From: Dryas octopetala
Lineage: Eukaryota > Streptophyta > Magnoliopsida > Rosales > Rosaceae
Length of the DNA: 64,000 bases
Assembly: GCA_963921425.1 (NCBI GenBank)
Contig: OY992832.1
Span: forward strand, 8,866,001 to 8,930,000
Reading direction: 5' to 3'
Shown: piece after piece, positions 26,181-36,116 of the stretch
Layout: the number at the start of each line of letters is the position of its first letter
Numbering within the stretch: position 1 is the stretch's first letter
The notes under the pieces: model-generated
Database searches by the model: none
What the model saw: the letters and a program-made list of their open reading frames with translations, nothing else
What the model was told of the DNA's origin: nothing
Translations under genes and position numbers: made by a program

Positions 26181-28325
26181 CTATATATATAGGGTACCAT
26201 AGATGGAGCGGTTGAGAGTGAAATCGTGAAGGTTGGGCTGGTGAGTAGGGTGGAGAGGGTAGCCAGGGTTGAATTGAGGTGGTGGAGGCTGCAGAGTTGC
26301 AAGGCTGAGCACACTGCTTGGTTGTTCTTCACCACCAAATGGGAATTGCTCCAGTACATGCACATGTCTATTATGCTCAATATGCTCACCCTTTGGCACC
26401 AATTCCAATTCCAACTCCTGCTGTTGATGTTGCTGCTGCTCATCAAATATTGCTGCCTGCTGATGCCCCTTAATCTAATTCATTTATTTCATTTCCAAAA
26501 TTAATTAAGTAGTTAAAACAAATTAAGAATGGAAAATTAAACCCTGCTGATCATATTCACCAGATGGCATAGTTGCTCATTCTCATCCTCCAGTATTTTG
26601 GCCTGTAGTTATATAAATATGGACAGATCAGAACCAAAGTTGAGATCATTAATTAATAATTCAATGTGGTAACATAAGATATATATATATATATATATAT
26701 ATAGCTAGCAAGAGATGGATTTGTCAATTTCAATTACCTTTCTGCGAAGATTGTCCCCCTGCTGTTGTAACACTTCAAACTGTACATATATGCAGTACGT
26801 ACCCAATTAATTAATCATCAAACAAATTAAAAAAAAAACAAGACAACCAAAATTATATGTAATTAATTAAAGCACAGGTAATATATATATATATATATGT
26901 ACCTTCCTAGCTCGAACCCTGTTAACAGAGAGCTCTAGCTGGTGTTCAAGCTCCTCCAAATCCTCAAATCGCACACAACTCAAATCCTCACCGGTGTAGC
27001 GTTGCAAACTCAGTTGCAGATCCTGAGTTTCTTTCCTCATTCTTCTTAGCTCAGTATTCATATATTCCTATATATACAAATTAATTAATTTCAAGGTTAA
27101 TTCACAATTTAATAACTAATTCAGTACAGAATTAATGAGGTGAGCTATATATACACGTATACCGTGTCATTGTGTTGTGGTATCCGAGTCCCTTTAACAA
27201 CCTGATACCTTTGTATGATTTCCTCCATGCTATCAAAACATAAACCATGAGTACTTATTAACATTATAATTGGTTGAGTCCACTGAATAAAATTAATGCA
27301 ATTACACATACAAACACATTACATGTACAAATATTGTACGTGAGCTATATATCATCTCTATATTTGAACTATGATTAATTAGTCAGTATGTATACATATA
27401 TGTATACCATTTTCAATATAATGGTGCAATATTGCTCACTCATTATATATGTATAATTTAATTATACCCCATTAGAAATACGTACATATTGATAAAAGAT
27501 CTAGAATAATGGCATATGACATATATCTTTCAAATTAATTATGGAAAAATTGAAATTTTGTAACATTAATTAATACATATGATTATAGACAAAAATAATA
27601 GAGAGGCGAACAGGTCACAATTAAATTAAATAAAACTGTATCTGTATCTGATACATATCAACATCTAACATTTGAGATATCCAAGAAGTAATAGTGGATC
27701 ATGATGAAGTTTTGATATTCTTGCATGTGCTGACATAATAATCATGCACTGGTTGCTCAGGCAAAAATTGACATACGAGAGAAACCCTAGTTATGCAGAT
27801 CTGACCAAATTGACAAGTAAATGTCATTAATTGGTCAAATTATTCAAATTTCTTGTGGCTAAAGGGGCTAAAACTGATGATTCATCGTCAAATTAACCAC
27901 AGTATACTTACTGTGTAAAAATCAACCTATATATGGTGCTCAGAAAAAGAACAAATAATAATAAAAAAATAACCTATTGAGAGAGAGGGAGAGAGAGATC
28001 GAGAGAGATTAGGAGCAGATCACAAAACCCAAGTGGCATGCAACAAAAACAAAAATTAAACACAACCAAATGAGAGTAACTGATCGATCAAAATTGCAAA
28101 AAATTAGCATGAAAATTAAATGAAATATGCAAAGAACCTTGAAGAGTCACTGGAGTACTGAAACAACTTCCCAGTGCTTGAGAAGATGACAAGGCCGATC
28201 TGGGCATCACAAAGCACAGAGAGCTCATGAGTCTTCTTGAACAGCCCTGCTCGGCGTTTCGCAAAGGTCACTTGCCTTGTGGTTCGGTTTTCTATCCTCG
28301 AAATTGTTATCTTTCCTCGACCCAT
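26181..28325 (-). CDS. AGL63: B-sister MIKC MADS-box transcription factor (TT16/GORDITA clade)
   Basis: B-sister MADS proteins act in ovule, seed-coat and fruit development, binding CArG boxes as dimers. Exons in coding order: 28138-28325, 27163-27229, 26903-27067, 26738-26779, 26561-26602, 26181-26474. They join to 798 nt, 265 residues. The MADS domain is residues 1-60 ([20 protein letters not shown], then [20 protein letters not shown]). The I region contains MEEIIQRYQ. The keratin-like K box is about 86-170. The Gln/Glu/Pro-rich C-terminus carries SVLSLATLQ and [11 protein letters not shown], which correspond to the PI-derived motif of TT16-type proteins. The symbol rests on position: Arabidopsis AGL63/GORDITA lies between the same neighbours, but the sequence is at least as close to TT16. 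The usual K-box exons of 62 and 100 nt are one exon of 165 nt here. An alternative last exon may start near 26053. Confidence 0.88.
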
Positions 28326-28722
28326 ACTAATTTATGCTTAGTTACCAATTGTTGTGCTTGCTTGAGAAGAAATGGTATTCTGCCTTTTTCAGTGCTCCAA
28401 TTCCTGATTTAGATCAACACCCAAAAACCCAATTACAATTTACTTCTTAAAAATATAGACTGCAACAAAAAGCTAGCATATATATGGATTTATAGTTTAT
28501 GGGAAAAAAATTTGTTTAATTCTTAATTATTAGTATGCTATAAGAGTAAGGGGTTCGATCTTCTTTTGTTGGATGAAAATTAAATGATGGAGTCACATAT
28601 ACCAAATAAAAATTATAAATGAAGGAGTAATGCTAGAAACCAAAGAACTATACTGTAATCAGAAGTGGGAACCTAGTTTTCTAAAAACCCTAATATGACA
28701 TATACATCAACATTTTTGTGTG

Positions 28723-28753
<31 letters not shown>

Positions 28754-29284
28754 GGAAGGAAGAGATTGGAAGAAAGACTTTAGACATTGCTTTACCTCTT
28801 CTTTCTGCCTTTGCAAGTTGGATTCAAGTTTGGCATGAAGAGAGAGCTGATCAACTCTCCATATTTAGATAACTTGGCCTTGGCAAACGACCCATCCTTT
28901 CCGATCATATTACCAACATGCCACTCTTCCTTGCATGTGAGTACATTCAAATTTTACATATGAGTGACAGTGCCACAGAGATAGAGATAAAATAATTATT
29001 ACTGTTAATCATCAGTTTGTCTGCATGTTCACCTGTATATGCATCATGTAAAAAGGAGTTAGCATATGTTAATTATGATACTACCACTTTAATACTGGAA
29101 CAAAATATCAGAATATACATGGTACATCAACCAAACGAAATATTTAATTTCAACATATATTTATTAATAAAAAGATGTACTCACCGGCCAAGAATGGAAA
29201 AAACTATTTAATTTTGCTTATATTATAAATTGAGCTTGATTAGGAATTTATATATGAATCTTATTAATTATTCATCTTTTAATT
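28326..29284. other. MADS gene upstream region
   Basis: This AT-rich region 5' of the B-sister gene contains a (GA)n microsatellite at about 28729-28752. CTCTTCTTTCTGCC lies next to it at 28796-28809. The gene's 5' UTR, possibly with a leader intron, and its promoter should lie here. No open reading frame of significance was found. Confidence 0.5.
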
Positions 29285-29972
29285 TCATAGAAAATTAAGA
29301 TTAAATACCAAATCTCAATAGTTTTTTGGTATAGCATGAAGACCATATAATATTTCAATTAAACTACCAAATTTAAATGTACTTTTTTAGATTAGGTCAT
29401 AAATATGTTGACCCCATTGATTTGAGCCTTTTCCATTTGACATTTTTATCCTTTAGCCCACATATGATGAGTGTTAGTTAAAATTTTTAAAATTTTGACA
29501 AAATTGCCCTTGAGACTTTTTTATTATCTTGAAAATTTGCTAATGTAGTCTCAACTTCACATACAGTTACAACTTCAAATTTAGTTGTGACTTAATTGAA
29601 TTTTTTTAGAGAAATTATACTACAATATAGTATAAATAGAGGTCAAAACAATATTTTTACTCAAAATAATATATAGTATAGTGGTGTGAGTTGTTTCTTT
29701 CAATTTATCAAGACAGTCACAGTTAAGTTGTAACTGGATTGATTTTTATTTTTTATAATACAATATAATATAAATTAATGTAATATTTGTGATGTAATAT
29801 TTTTTTTATTTTTTTATTGTAGTGGCATGTGATGTAATATTTGTAAATTCTAATACTTTTTACTTTATTAATTTGTTTGACTTTTCAACTAGTACATAAT
29901 CTAAAATGCTATTTAATTTTGGTACCTAAACTAAAAGATTATTAAAATTTAGTAGTTAAAATCAATGAACCT
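29285..29972 (+). mobile_element. MITE-like dispersed repeat, copy A
   Basis: This block of about 690 bp recurs in opposite orientation at 55245-55960. Shared landmarks include TTTTTTGGTATA-GAAGACCATATAATATTTCAATT at one end, CCCACATATGATGAGTGTTAGTTAAA-like sequence inside, and AATCTAAAATGCTATTT at the other end. The two ends of one copy are imperfect inverted repeats (GATTAAATACCAAAT against GATTTTAACTACTAAAT reversed). It has no coding content. The clade and target duplication were not settled. Confidence 0.75.
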
Positions 29973-30140
29973 TTAATTTCAATGTTATAAATGCATGTCA
30001 CATTTTTTTTTCAAAGCATTATTCTAGTGTAGAAGGTAAAGAAGTACTCGATCAATATTGCACCAAGTAATATATTCTTATATGTTATTTTCTTAATTTC
30101 CTAAGGATATGCTTAATGTTAGAACTTCAAATTAAATATA

Positions 30141-30545
30141 AAGTAGCTAGGGTCCTAGGGAGCCAGTGCAGTTTTGCAAAGTGGTCCATGAGTACTAATA
30201 CTCTCAATGGCTTAGCACGCATATGATCATGGATTCATATATGCATGCATATGCTACATATATATATATATATATATCGAATATGTATGTGCGTGTCTTG
30301 CTTATAAATGAGAGTGGCAAATCTGTAATTTCGTGGAAAGGAGCAAAGTGTTGATATCAAACTGCGACTGTTAACCACCCCGCCTATTGTCTGCCAAGCC
30401 AGCTTTATGGATTTTGCCAAATAGGGAAACCTTTTAAAATCACGAGCCAACCATGCTTTCCTAAAATGCAAAGAAATCATTATTCAAAGAAGGGGGGTTG
30501 GTCCACAACTTTGACTACATGGGAGTGGACAAAGTGCATATATGC
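30141..30545 (+). repeat. Duplicated segment, first copy
   Basis: This block recurs in the same orientation at about 31090-31440. Shared stretches include CTCAATGGCTTAGCACGCA, CAAAGTGTTGATATCA, TGCGACTGTTAACCA, GTCTGCCAAGCCAGCTTTAT and CTTTGACT. The copies are about 80-90% alike by eye, with indels, and are separated by about 540 bp. It is non-coding and its origin is unknown. Confidence 0.8.
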
Positions 30546-31089
30546 ATACATGTGAATCCCTTAAGGGACCCGATTAAGTTTGGAGACAGGTATTAATGCT
30601 CATTTACACGATGGCTTAGTCATTAAGTATGGAAGTTAAAGTGCCATAAATTAGTTAAATTTGCAATTATTTTTTGAGTCAACTTTCTGAAGAATAAAAC
30701 TATTTGTATTATCTCTAAGAGAGGAGGGATTATCCATTAATTTGGATCAACTTATATACTATAGTATAAAAAGTAATAGTTGAAATGATACAAATAAATT
30801 TATAAAAAAAAAAATTGTGCAAATATATAATTTATTACTCTATGAATTTCTCATGCGTAGGAGAAATTAGCTAATTTTTAATTATTACGTACGTGTATTA
30901 TATATACATTGAGCATTTCATGCGGTAAACATATATAATCCTTATTATGAGTCTAAATACTCATTATTTCAAGCATTTTTTTCTTTTTAGGGGGTGGGAT
31001 GTTTAATTAATTATATATTCCCATATATTAATCTTTTATGGTTAATTAACTTAAATTTACGGGTTTAAATTAAATTAAATATATGTAAA
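30546..31089. other. Spacer between the duplicated segments
   Basis: This is AT-rich sequence with short TA-rich runs. No gene, and no element related to the flanking duplicated blocks, was seen. Confidence 0.5.
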
Positions 31090-31440
31090 GCAGCTAGATA
31101 GGGAGCAAGTGGATGTGCAAAGTGGTAGGTTCATGATCGAGTAATCTCTCAATGGCTTAGCACGCAAATGATTGATCATATATTCATACGCATAATGTTT
31201 AATTTTATGGAAAGGAACAAAGTGTTGATATCATACATACTGTGCGACTGTTAACCATCCCTCTCTTGTCTGCCAAGCCAGCTTTATGAATTTTGCAGAA
31301 TAGGGAAGCCTTTTTAAGTGGGGATCGGAGCCAACCAAGGCTTTCCTAATTCAAAGAAATCATTAATCAAAGAGTTGGGGTGGGCCCAAACACTTTGACT
31401 GTATGGGAGTAGTGGACACCAGGTGCATTATATGTGTTAC
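31090..31440 (+). repeat. Duplicated segment, second copy
   Basis: This is the second copy of the block at 30141-30545, somewhat shorter because it lacks the TA-rich insert near 30255-30285 of the first copy. The best-preserved part is about 31205-31400. It is non-coding. Confidence 0.8.
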
Positions 31441-32180
31441 ATGGAATGAGCAAGTAATTGTAATATGATTGATTGATGAACCAATAATTTGCCACCTAGA
31501 AGTCTAGAACCATAATTGGTCACTTTAAGGTTCAATTAATTACTTGGAAAAAAAATGTGTTTCATTAAATATTACCTAGCTAATATATGATGTAAGGTAC
31601 AGGGAAATGGATCTATTAGCTAGGGAGGGATATATATCCATCCAGGTACGTAAAAGATTGAAGTAGTCTGAACTTTGACTCAATGTCTCTGCGACTGACT
31701 CGCAAGTTCTGAAGGAAGGGCGTCTCTCTGGCCGAGCTTGTATAACCTACTACACTCTTGTAGCACCCCCGCTTACACAAAGACCAATGCGCTACTTCGA
31801 TGGCTTACGAGAATCTATTAAAGAAAACGCAACTTCAACTCTCAAGTTCTTGTGACTCCTCCTTAAACAATGCACTAGTTTATCATAGGTGTCAACGCTT
31901 CCATTCAGCATGTCCCTTCATTAAGACTTCACTCTAGCCCATTTTCTTGCATACTCGGTGCTTCTTGCACATTGATCCCTTCCTTGTTCGGTGCCTCTGT
32001 ACAAGTATTCTAAAAAATATCCGTAGAGTTGTGTCTTTGTTGCCCATCCATTGGTTTCAACTTGCCCCTCATGGACTTCTCAATGTCTCACTCTTTGGCC
32101 TTGGGGTTCTCTTTCAACTTAAGATGTTGCCCAGCTCGACATCTTCATTTGTCAGCACCATCACCAACCCAGCTCTGATA
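31441..32180 (-). mobile_element. Possible retroelement remnant with a tRNA-Met primer-site-like end
   Basis: On the - strand the right end reads ATATCAGAGCTGGGTTGG, close to the TGGTATCAGAGC primer-binding site used by many plant LTR elements. At about 31767-31775 the - strand reads AAGCGGGGGTG, resembling a polypurine tract. The base composition differs from the AT-rich surroundings. No reverse transcriptase or gag coding was found, and no matching LTR pair was identified, so this is a tentative non-autonomous remnant. Confidence 0.3.
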
Positions 32181-34119
32181 TTATTTTCCCTTTTTCACTT
32201 AAATTAAATGTGAAAATTTTTTTTTCTTATGTTTGTTTTTTTTATTAATTATTAAGTTAATTTCATTCTTAACTACTCACCCATCTTTGTCAAAAGTTAC
32301 TTTTAAGTAAGAAAATGACATACATTTAAATAATAGAAAAAAAAAAGTTTTTTAGTCTATTAAAAAATGAACCATTATGTTGTCACATAAAAATAAAATA
32401 ATAACCATTCTTCTAAAACTACTTGGTCACCCCCACACCCCAAAACTAAGAGGTGGTAAGGAAAAGTGGAGTGGAGCATGGGGTACGTTTCACCTGGGCT
32501 CCAAGAGAAGTGGAGGATGGTTAGGTAGTTCACCAGCCAATATTGAAGGTACTTGTGAAGTTAGTGTCCATGGTGAGCCTCACAGGTCTCTACCCTAGAT
32601 TGTCAGCTCGCGGTGGTGGTGGTAGAGAGAAACTAATTGAGAGGAGGGTTAAAACATAGAGGGTTTATTAGGAGCTGAGTATAGAGAAGTGGTAGTGTTG
32701 AGGTGTAGGAAGCATAGGACCAGTGCAGGACTTCAATTATCCTACTTTATTAGGCCCTATACTCTTGACAAAATAAAACCACCAGTGTTAAGTAACATTT
32801 GGATTTGTCTTATTACAACTCTTTCTTGGACTATAAGTCATGATGAGTTGTTGTATCATAATGCAAAAATGATTAGTCCAAAAAGAACTCTTAAGGTTGT
32901 ACTCTTTCACTACATCAATTGCTCTCTTCACATAATCTTCAATGTCTAAAAATGTATGCACTTTGACTCCATTTATAATAATATGCGCATTGACTCGATG
33001 AGTGAGCCACTCATGTCTCCAAAATTTGGCAGACTTTGTTAGATTTTGTTTAAACTTCAACAATGGCCAGATTACTATTAAGTGATCCACCACATCCTTG
33101 ATCAAGTGCTCAAACCACATCAAGAACACTATTTTGAGCACCTGAACAAGGATGTAGTGGATTACTTAATGGTAATCTGGCCATCGTTGAAGTCGAAACA
33201 AAATCTAACACAGTCTGTCGAATTTTGGTGACATGAGTGGCTCACTCATGGAGTCAATGCACATATTATTATAAATGACGTCAAAGTGCATACTTTTTAG
33301 ACATTGAAGTTATGTGAAGAGAGCAATTGATGTAGTGAAAGAGCACAACATGTAAGAGTTCTTTATGGACTAATCATTTTTGCACTAGGATACAACAACT
33401 CATCATGACTTATAGTCCAAGAAGAAGTTGTAATAACACTAATTCGAATGTTACTTGACATTTAGTGATTCTGTTTTGTCAAGAATATAAGGCCTAATAA
33501 GTAGGATAATTGAAGTCTCACACTGATCCTATGCTTCCCTCATCTCAACACTACCAATTCTCTATACTCAGCTCCCAATAAACCTTCTAAGTTCTATGTT
33601 TCAACCTTCCTCTCAATTAGTTTCTCTCTACCACCACCACCGATAGTCGACAATAGGGCAGAAGCCCGTGAGGCTCACCATGGACGCTAACCTCACAAGT
33701 ACCTTCCAAAATTGGCTAGTGAACCAGTGAACCAGCCAACCATCCTCCACTTCTCTTAAAGCCCAGGTGAAACGTACCCCATGCTCCACTCCACTTTTCC
33801 TCACCTCCTCATAGTTTTGGGGGGTAGGAGTGACCAAGTAGTTTTAGAAGAATGGTTATTATTTTATTTTTATGTGACAGTAGAATGGTTAATTTTTTAA
33901 TAGACTAGAAAGTTTTTTTTTTTTTTCTGTTATTTAAATGTATGTTGTTGTCTTACATAAAAGTAACTTATGACTAAAAGATTGACTAAAGATGGGTGAG
34001 TAATTAAGAATGAAATTAACTTACTAATTAATCAAATCTATTAATAAAAAAAAAAATCAATCTTAAAAAAAATATTTAAAAAAATTCAAATTTAATTTAA
34101 TTGAAAAAGGGAAAACAAA
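32181..34119. repeat. Very large near-perfect palindrome (arms of about 0.94-0.98 kb)
   Basis: The left arm, about 32181-33119, is repeated in inverted orientation at about 33137-34119 with only about 17 bp between them. The arms match by eye at roughly 85-90% along their whole length. Examples are GTGGAGTGGAGCATGGGGTA on one side and its complement near 33777-33796, and GACTATAAGTCATGATGAGT (32829) with its complement near 33398-33417. No long open reading frame runs through either arm; the longest reads 117 codons and resembles no family I know. A transcript crossing it would fold into a kilobase-scale hairpin. Confidence 0.9.
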
Positions 34120-34265
34120 TCAGACAATTATTCTATCAAGAAATAATATGAATAATAATATACTGTTCAAATCTATTAATAAAAAGAAAGTCTAAAATCA
34201 ATATTAAAACAAAAAAATAACATCTAATTTAATTGAAAGAGGGAAACAGAACATCATTGATTTTT
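34120..34265. repeat. Partial duplication of the palindrome's outer tip
   Basis: The motif CAAATCTATTAATAAAA followed by a TTTAATTTAATTGAAAAAGGGAAA-like stretch at about 34033-34115 is repeated in direct orientation at about 34168-34250. This suggests a tandem duplication of the right arm's end. Confidence 0.6.
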
Positions 34266-34346
34266 AAAATGAAGAATTTAAAGTGAAAGTCCAGAGGGAT
34301 TTGGCGGCAGGAGGTTGTTAGCAGAGCATATAACAAAGCAGTGAAC
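34266..34346 (-). repeat. Short inverted repeat, left arm
   Basis: The complement of this segment (AGAGTTCACTGCTTTGTTAT... GCCGCCAAATCCCTCTGGA) matches the + strand at about 34683-34755 with a few differences. The two arms flank the small secreted-protein-like reading frame at 34387-34638. Confidence 0.75.
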
Positions 34347-34386
34347 TCTAAATAAATCAACATCATTTCGTTAAAAATATTGTTAA

Positions 34387-34638
34387 TCAAGAATTTAAAT
34401 TGTACCTGTGAATGTTTAAGCCAAAAGTTCCACAACGGACGAAGAAGGCAACAGCAAGCACATTGCAAAGGAACGAGTACCTCCTTCCGCTGAGTGGAGC
34501 CCGCTCCGGCAGCGGCGGAGGTGGGGAATCGGAGAGAGGTGCGGGAGAGGCTGTTATGCGTGTGGTGTTGATGATGATGATGGTGATGAGAGTGGAAAGA
34601 AAGATGATCGGTACAAAGGAATGATGGTTGGGCGCCAT
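34387..34638 (-). CDS. Candidate small secreted protein or first-exon fragment, unrecognised
   Basis: The frame starts with an ATG at 34638 and runs 83 codons. I do not recognise a family. Residues 1-31 form a good signal peptide (hydrophobic IIFLSTLITIIII, then a small-residue ITASPA cleavage-like site). A proline-rich piece (SPPPPLPER) follows, then SGRRYSFLCNVLAVAFFVRC. A donor-like CACAG|GTACAA lies near 34405, so it may be the first exon of a longer gene. Downstream on its strand there is no matching exon, only the palindrome at 32.2-34.1 kb, so the gene may have been truncated. The segment is clearly more GC-rich than its surroundings and is bracketed by an inverted repeat (34266-34346 and 34683-34755). 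It could be a gene fragment or a young orphan gene. Confidence 0.3.
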   Translation of the reverse strand: MAPNHHSFVPIIFLSTLITIIIINTTRITASPAPLSDSPPPPLPERAPLSGRRYSFLCNVLAVAFFVRCGTFGLNIHRYNLNS

Positions 34639-34682
34639 GTGAGAAATTCAGAGAGAAGCTTGAGAGTTGAGTTGGTTTCTTG

Positions 34683-34755
34683 AGTTCACTGCTCTGTTAT
34701 ATGCTGTTAACAAACTCTTGCCGCCAAATCCATCTGGAGTTTCACTTTGAACAAG
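34683..34755 (+). repeat. Short inverted repeat, right arm
   Basis: This is the partner of the arm at 34266-34346 (TGAGTTCACTGCTCTGTTAT here). It lies just upstream of the ATG of the candidate small gene on the - strand. Confidence 0.75.
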
Positions 34756-35009
34756 AAAGCAACTAGCGTAGATCCAACTGAACAAGTTGGGATTTTCGCT
34801 CACCGGCCAAGTAAAGTGTCAAATTGGGGGAAATCTGGTCTATTCCTTTTTTTTTTTTTTTGGGGTAAAAATTAGATCTAGGGTTTGTGACTTGTTTGAC
34901 ATTGCTTTTAAATCTACCAAAAGTACCTTTAATAGTTGTCCTGTTGTGCAGGTAGGAGGAATTCCTCACCTGATGTTGTACAAGCACAGCCACACACATT
35001 TTTTTTTTA

Positions 35010-36107
35010 GGCTTAATTATCGATTTACCACCCAAAACTGTAACTTATTCTCACTTTACCACCTGAAAGTTTTTTTGTCCCAGATTACCACCTGTAACTT
35101 ACATCCATGTCCCATTTTACCTTGTTCCGTCAACAATTCCGTTAATGCTGACGATCTGGCCGTTAATGCTGACGTGGCGCGCTAGATGTGTGCCATGTGT
35201 CACATTTTTTTATTTTTTCGTATTTTTTTATTTTTTTATTTTTATAAACTTTGAAAATTAATTAAAAATAGCTCCGAACTCAGAAAAATACACGAAAAAT
35301 TCCTACGGACTCCTCTTGACTAGCACTAATTTACTATAAGGTTAAATTACCAATTTGCCCTCTAAAAATTTTCAAAAAAATTAGAAAGTCCAAATTTATT
35401 TCTAAAAAATTAAAATAAATTTTCCTCTATTAAATAAATTCTAGAATTTTCGTAAACTCTTGGACAAATTCTCAAAAATATTTTGAAAAATTACCAAAAG
35501 CTTGTTTTAGAGAATTATTTCGAGACTTTACAGAAATTTTAGAATTTTTCTAGAATTTATTTTATAGAGAATTTTATTTTTCTCTAAGACCGAGAGGTCT
35601 TTTGGGTAGCAAGTGTTCACGAGAAAGGTATTGTTAGTTTTTAGAAGACTAACGGTGCAGATCTCATATTTTTTGGAGTTCGGGAGATTATTCTATGAAT
35701 TTTTAAAGAGTCTAGAGTATTTTAATTTTCTAGAAATAAATTTGGACTTTCCAAATTTTTTGGAAATTTTTAGAGGGAAAATTGGCATTTTGACCCCATA
35801 GTAAATTAGTACTAGTTAAGACAAGTCGGTAGGAATTTTCCGTGTATTTTTCTAAGTTCGGAGCTATTTTTAATTAATTTTCAAAGTTTATAAAAATAGA
35901 AAAATCAAAAAAATCAAAAAAATACAAAAAAGATGTGACACGTGGCGCACATCCAGCGTACCACGTCAGCATTAACAGAATTGTTGACGGAACAAGGTAA
36001 AATGGGACACGGATGTAAGTTACAGGTGGTAATCTGGGACAAAAAAACTTTTAGGTGGTAAAGTGGGAATGAGTTACAATTTTGGGTGGTAAATCGATAA
36101 TTAAGCC
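35010..36107. mobile_element. Fold-back MULE-like element with 9-bp target duplication
   Basis: The element starts GGCTTAATTATCGATTTACC and ends with its complement, GGTAAATCGATAATTAAGCC. It is flanked on both sides by the same nine bases, TTTTTTTTA (35001-35009 and 36108-36116). The whole 1098 bp is close to a palindrome: the outer 160 bp match well and the centre also pairs (GAAAAATTCCTACGGACT on the left with its near complement at about 35823). A 9-bp duplication with long inverted ends is typical of Mutator-like elements. There is no transposase, so it is non-autonomous. Because the duplication is T-rich, chance contributes somewhat. Confidence 0.88.
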
Positions 36108-36116
36108 TTTTTTTTA

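Noticed and set aside
26177..26504. + strand and alternate-frame ORFs over the MADS C-terminal exon
   Set aside because: They are shadows of the Gln/Pro-rich last exon on the - strand.
32788..33141. 117-codon - strand frame in the palindrome arm
   Set aside because: No family was recognised, and the inverted counterpart arm does not preserve the frame, so it is not listed as a gene. It might be a fragment of the parent sequence.
35600..35801. Open frame inside the fold-back MULE
   Set aside because: It is AT-rich and non-conserved, lies within the palindromic core and has no transposase motif.
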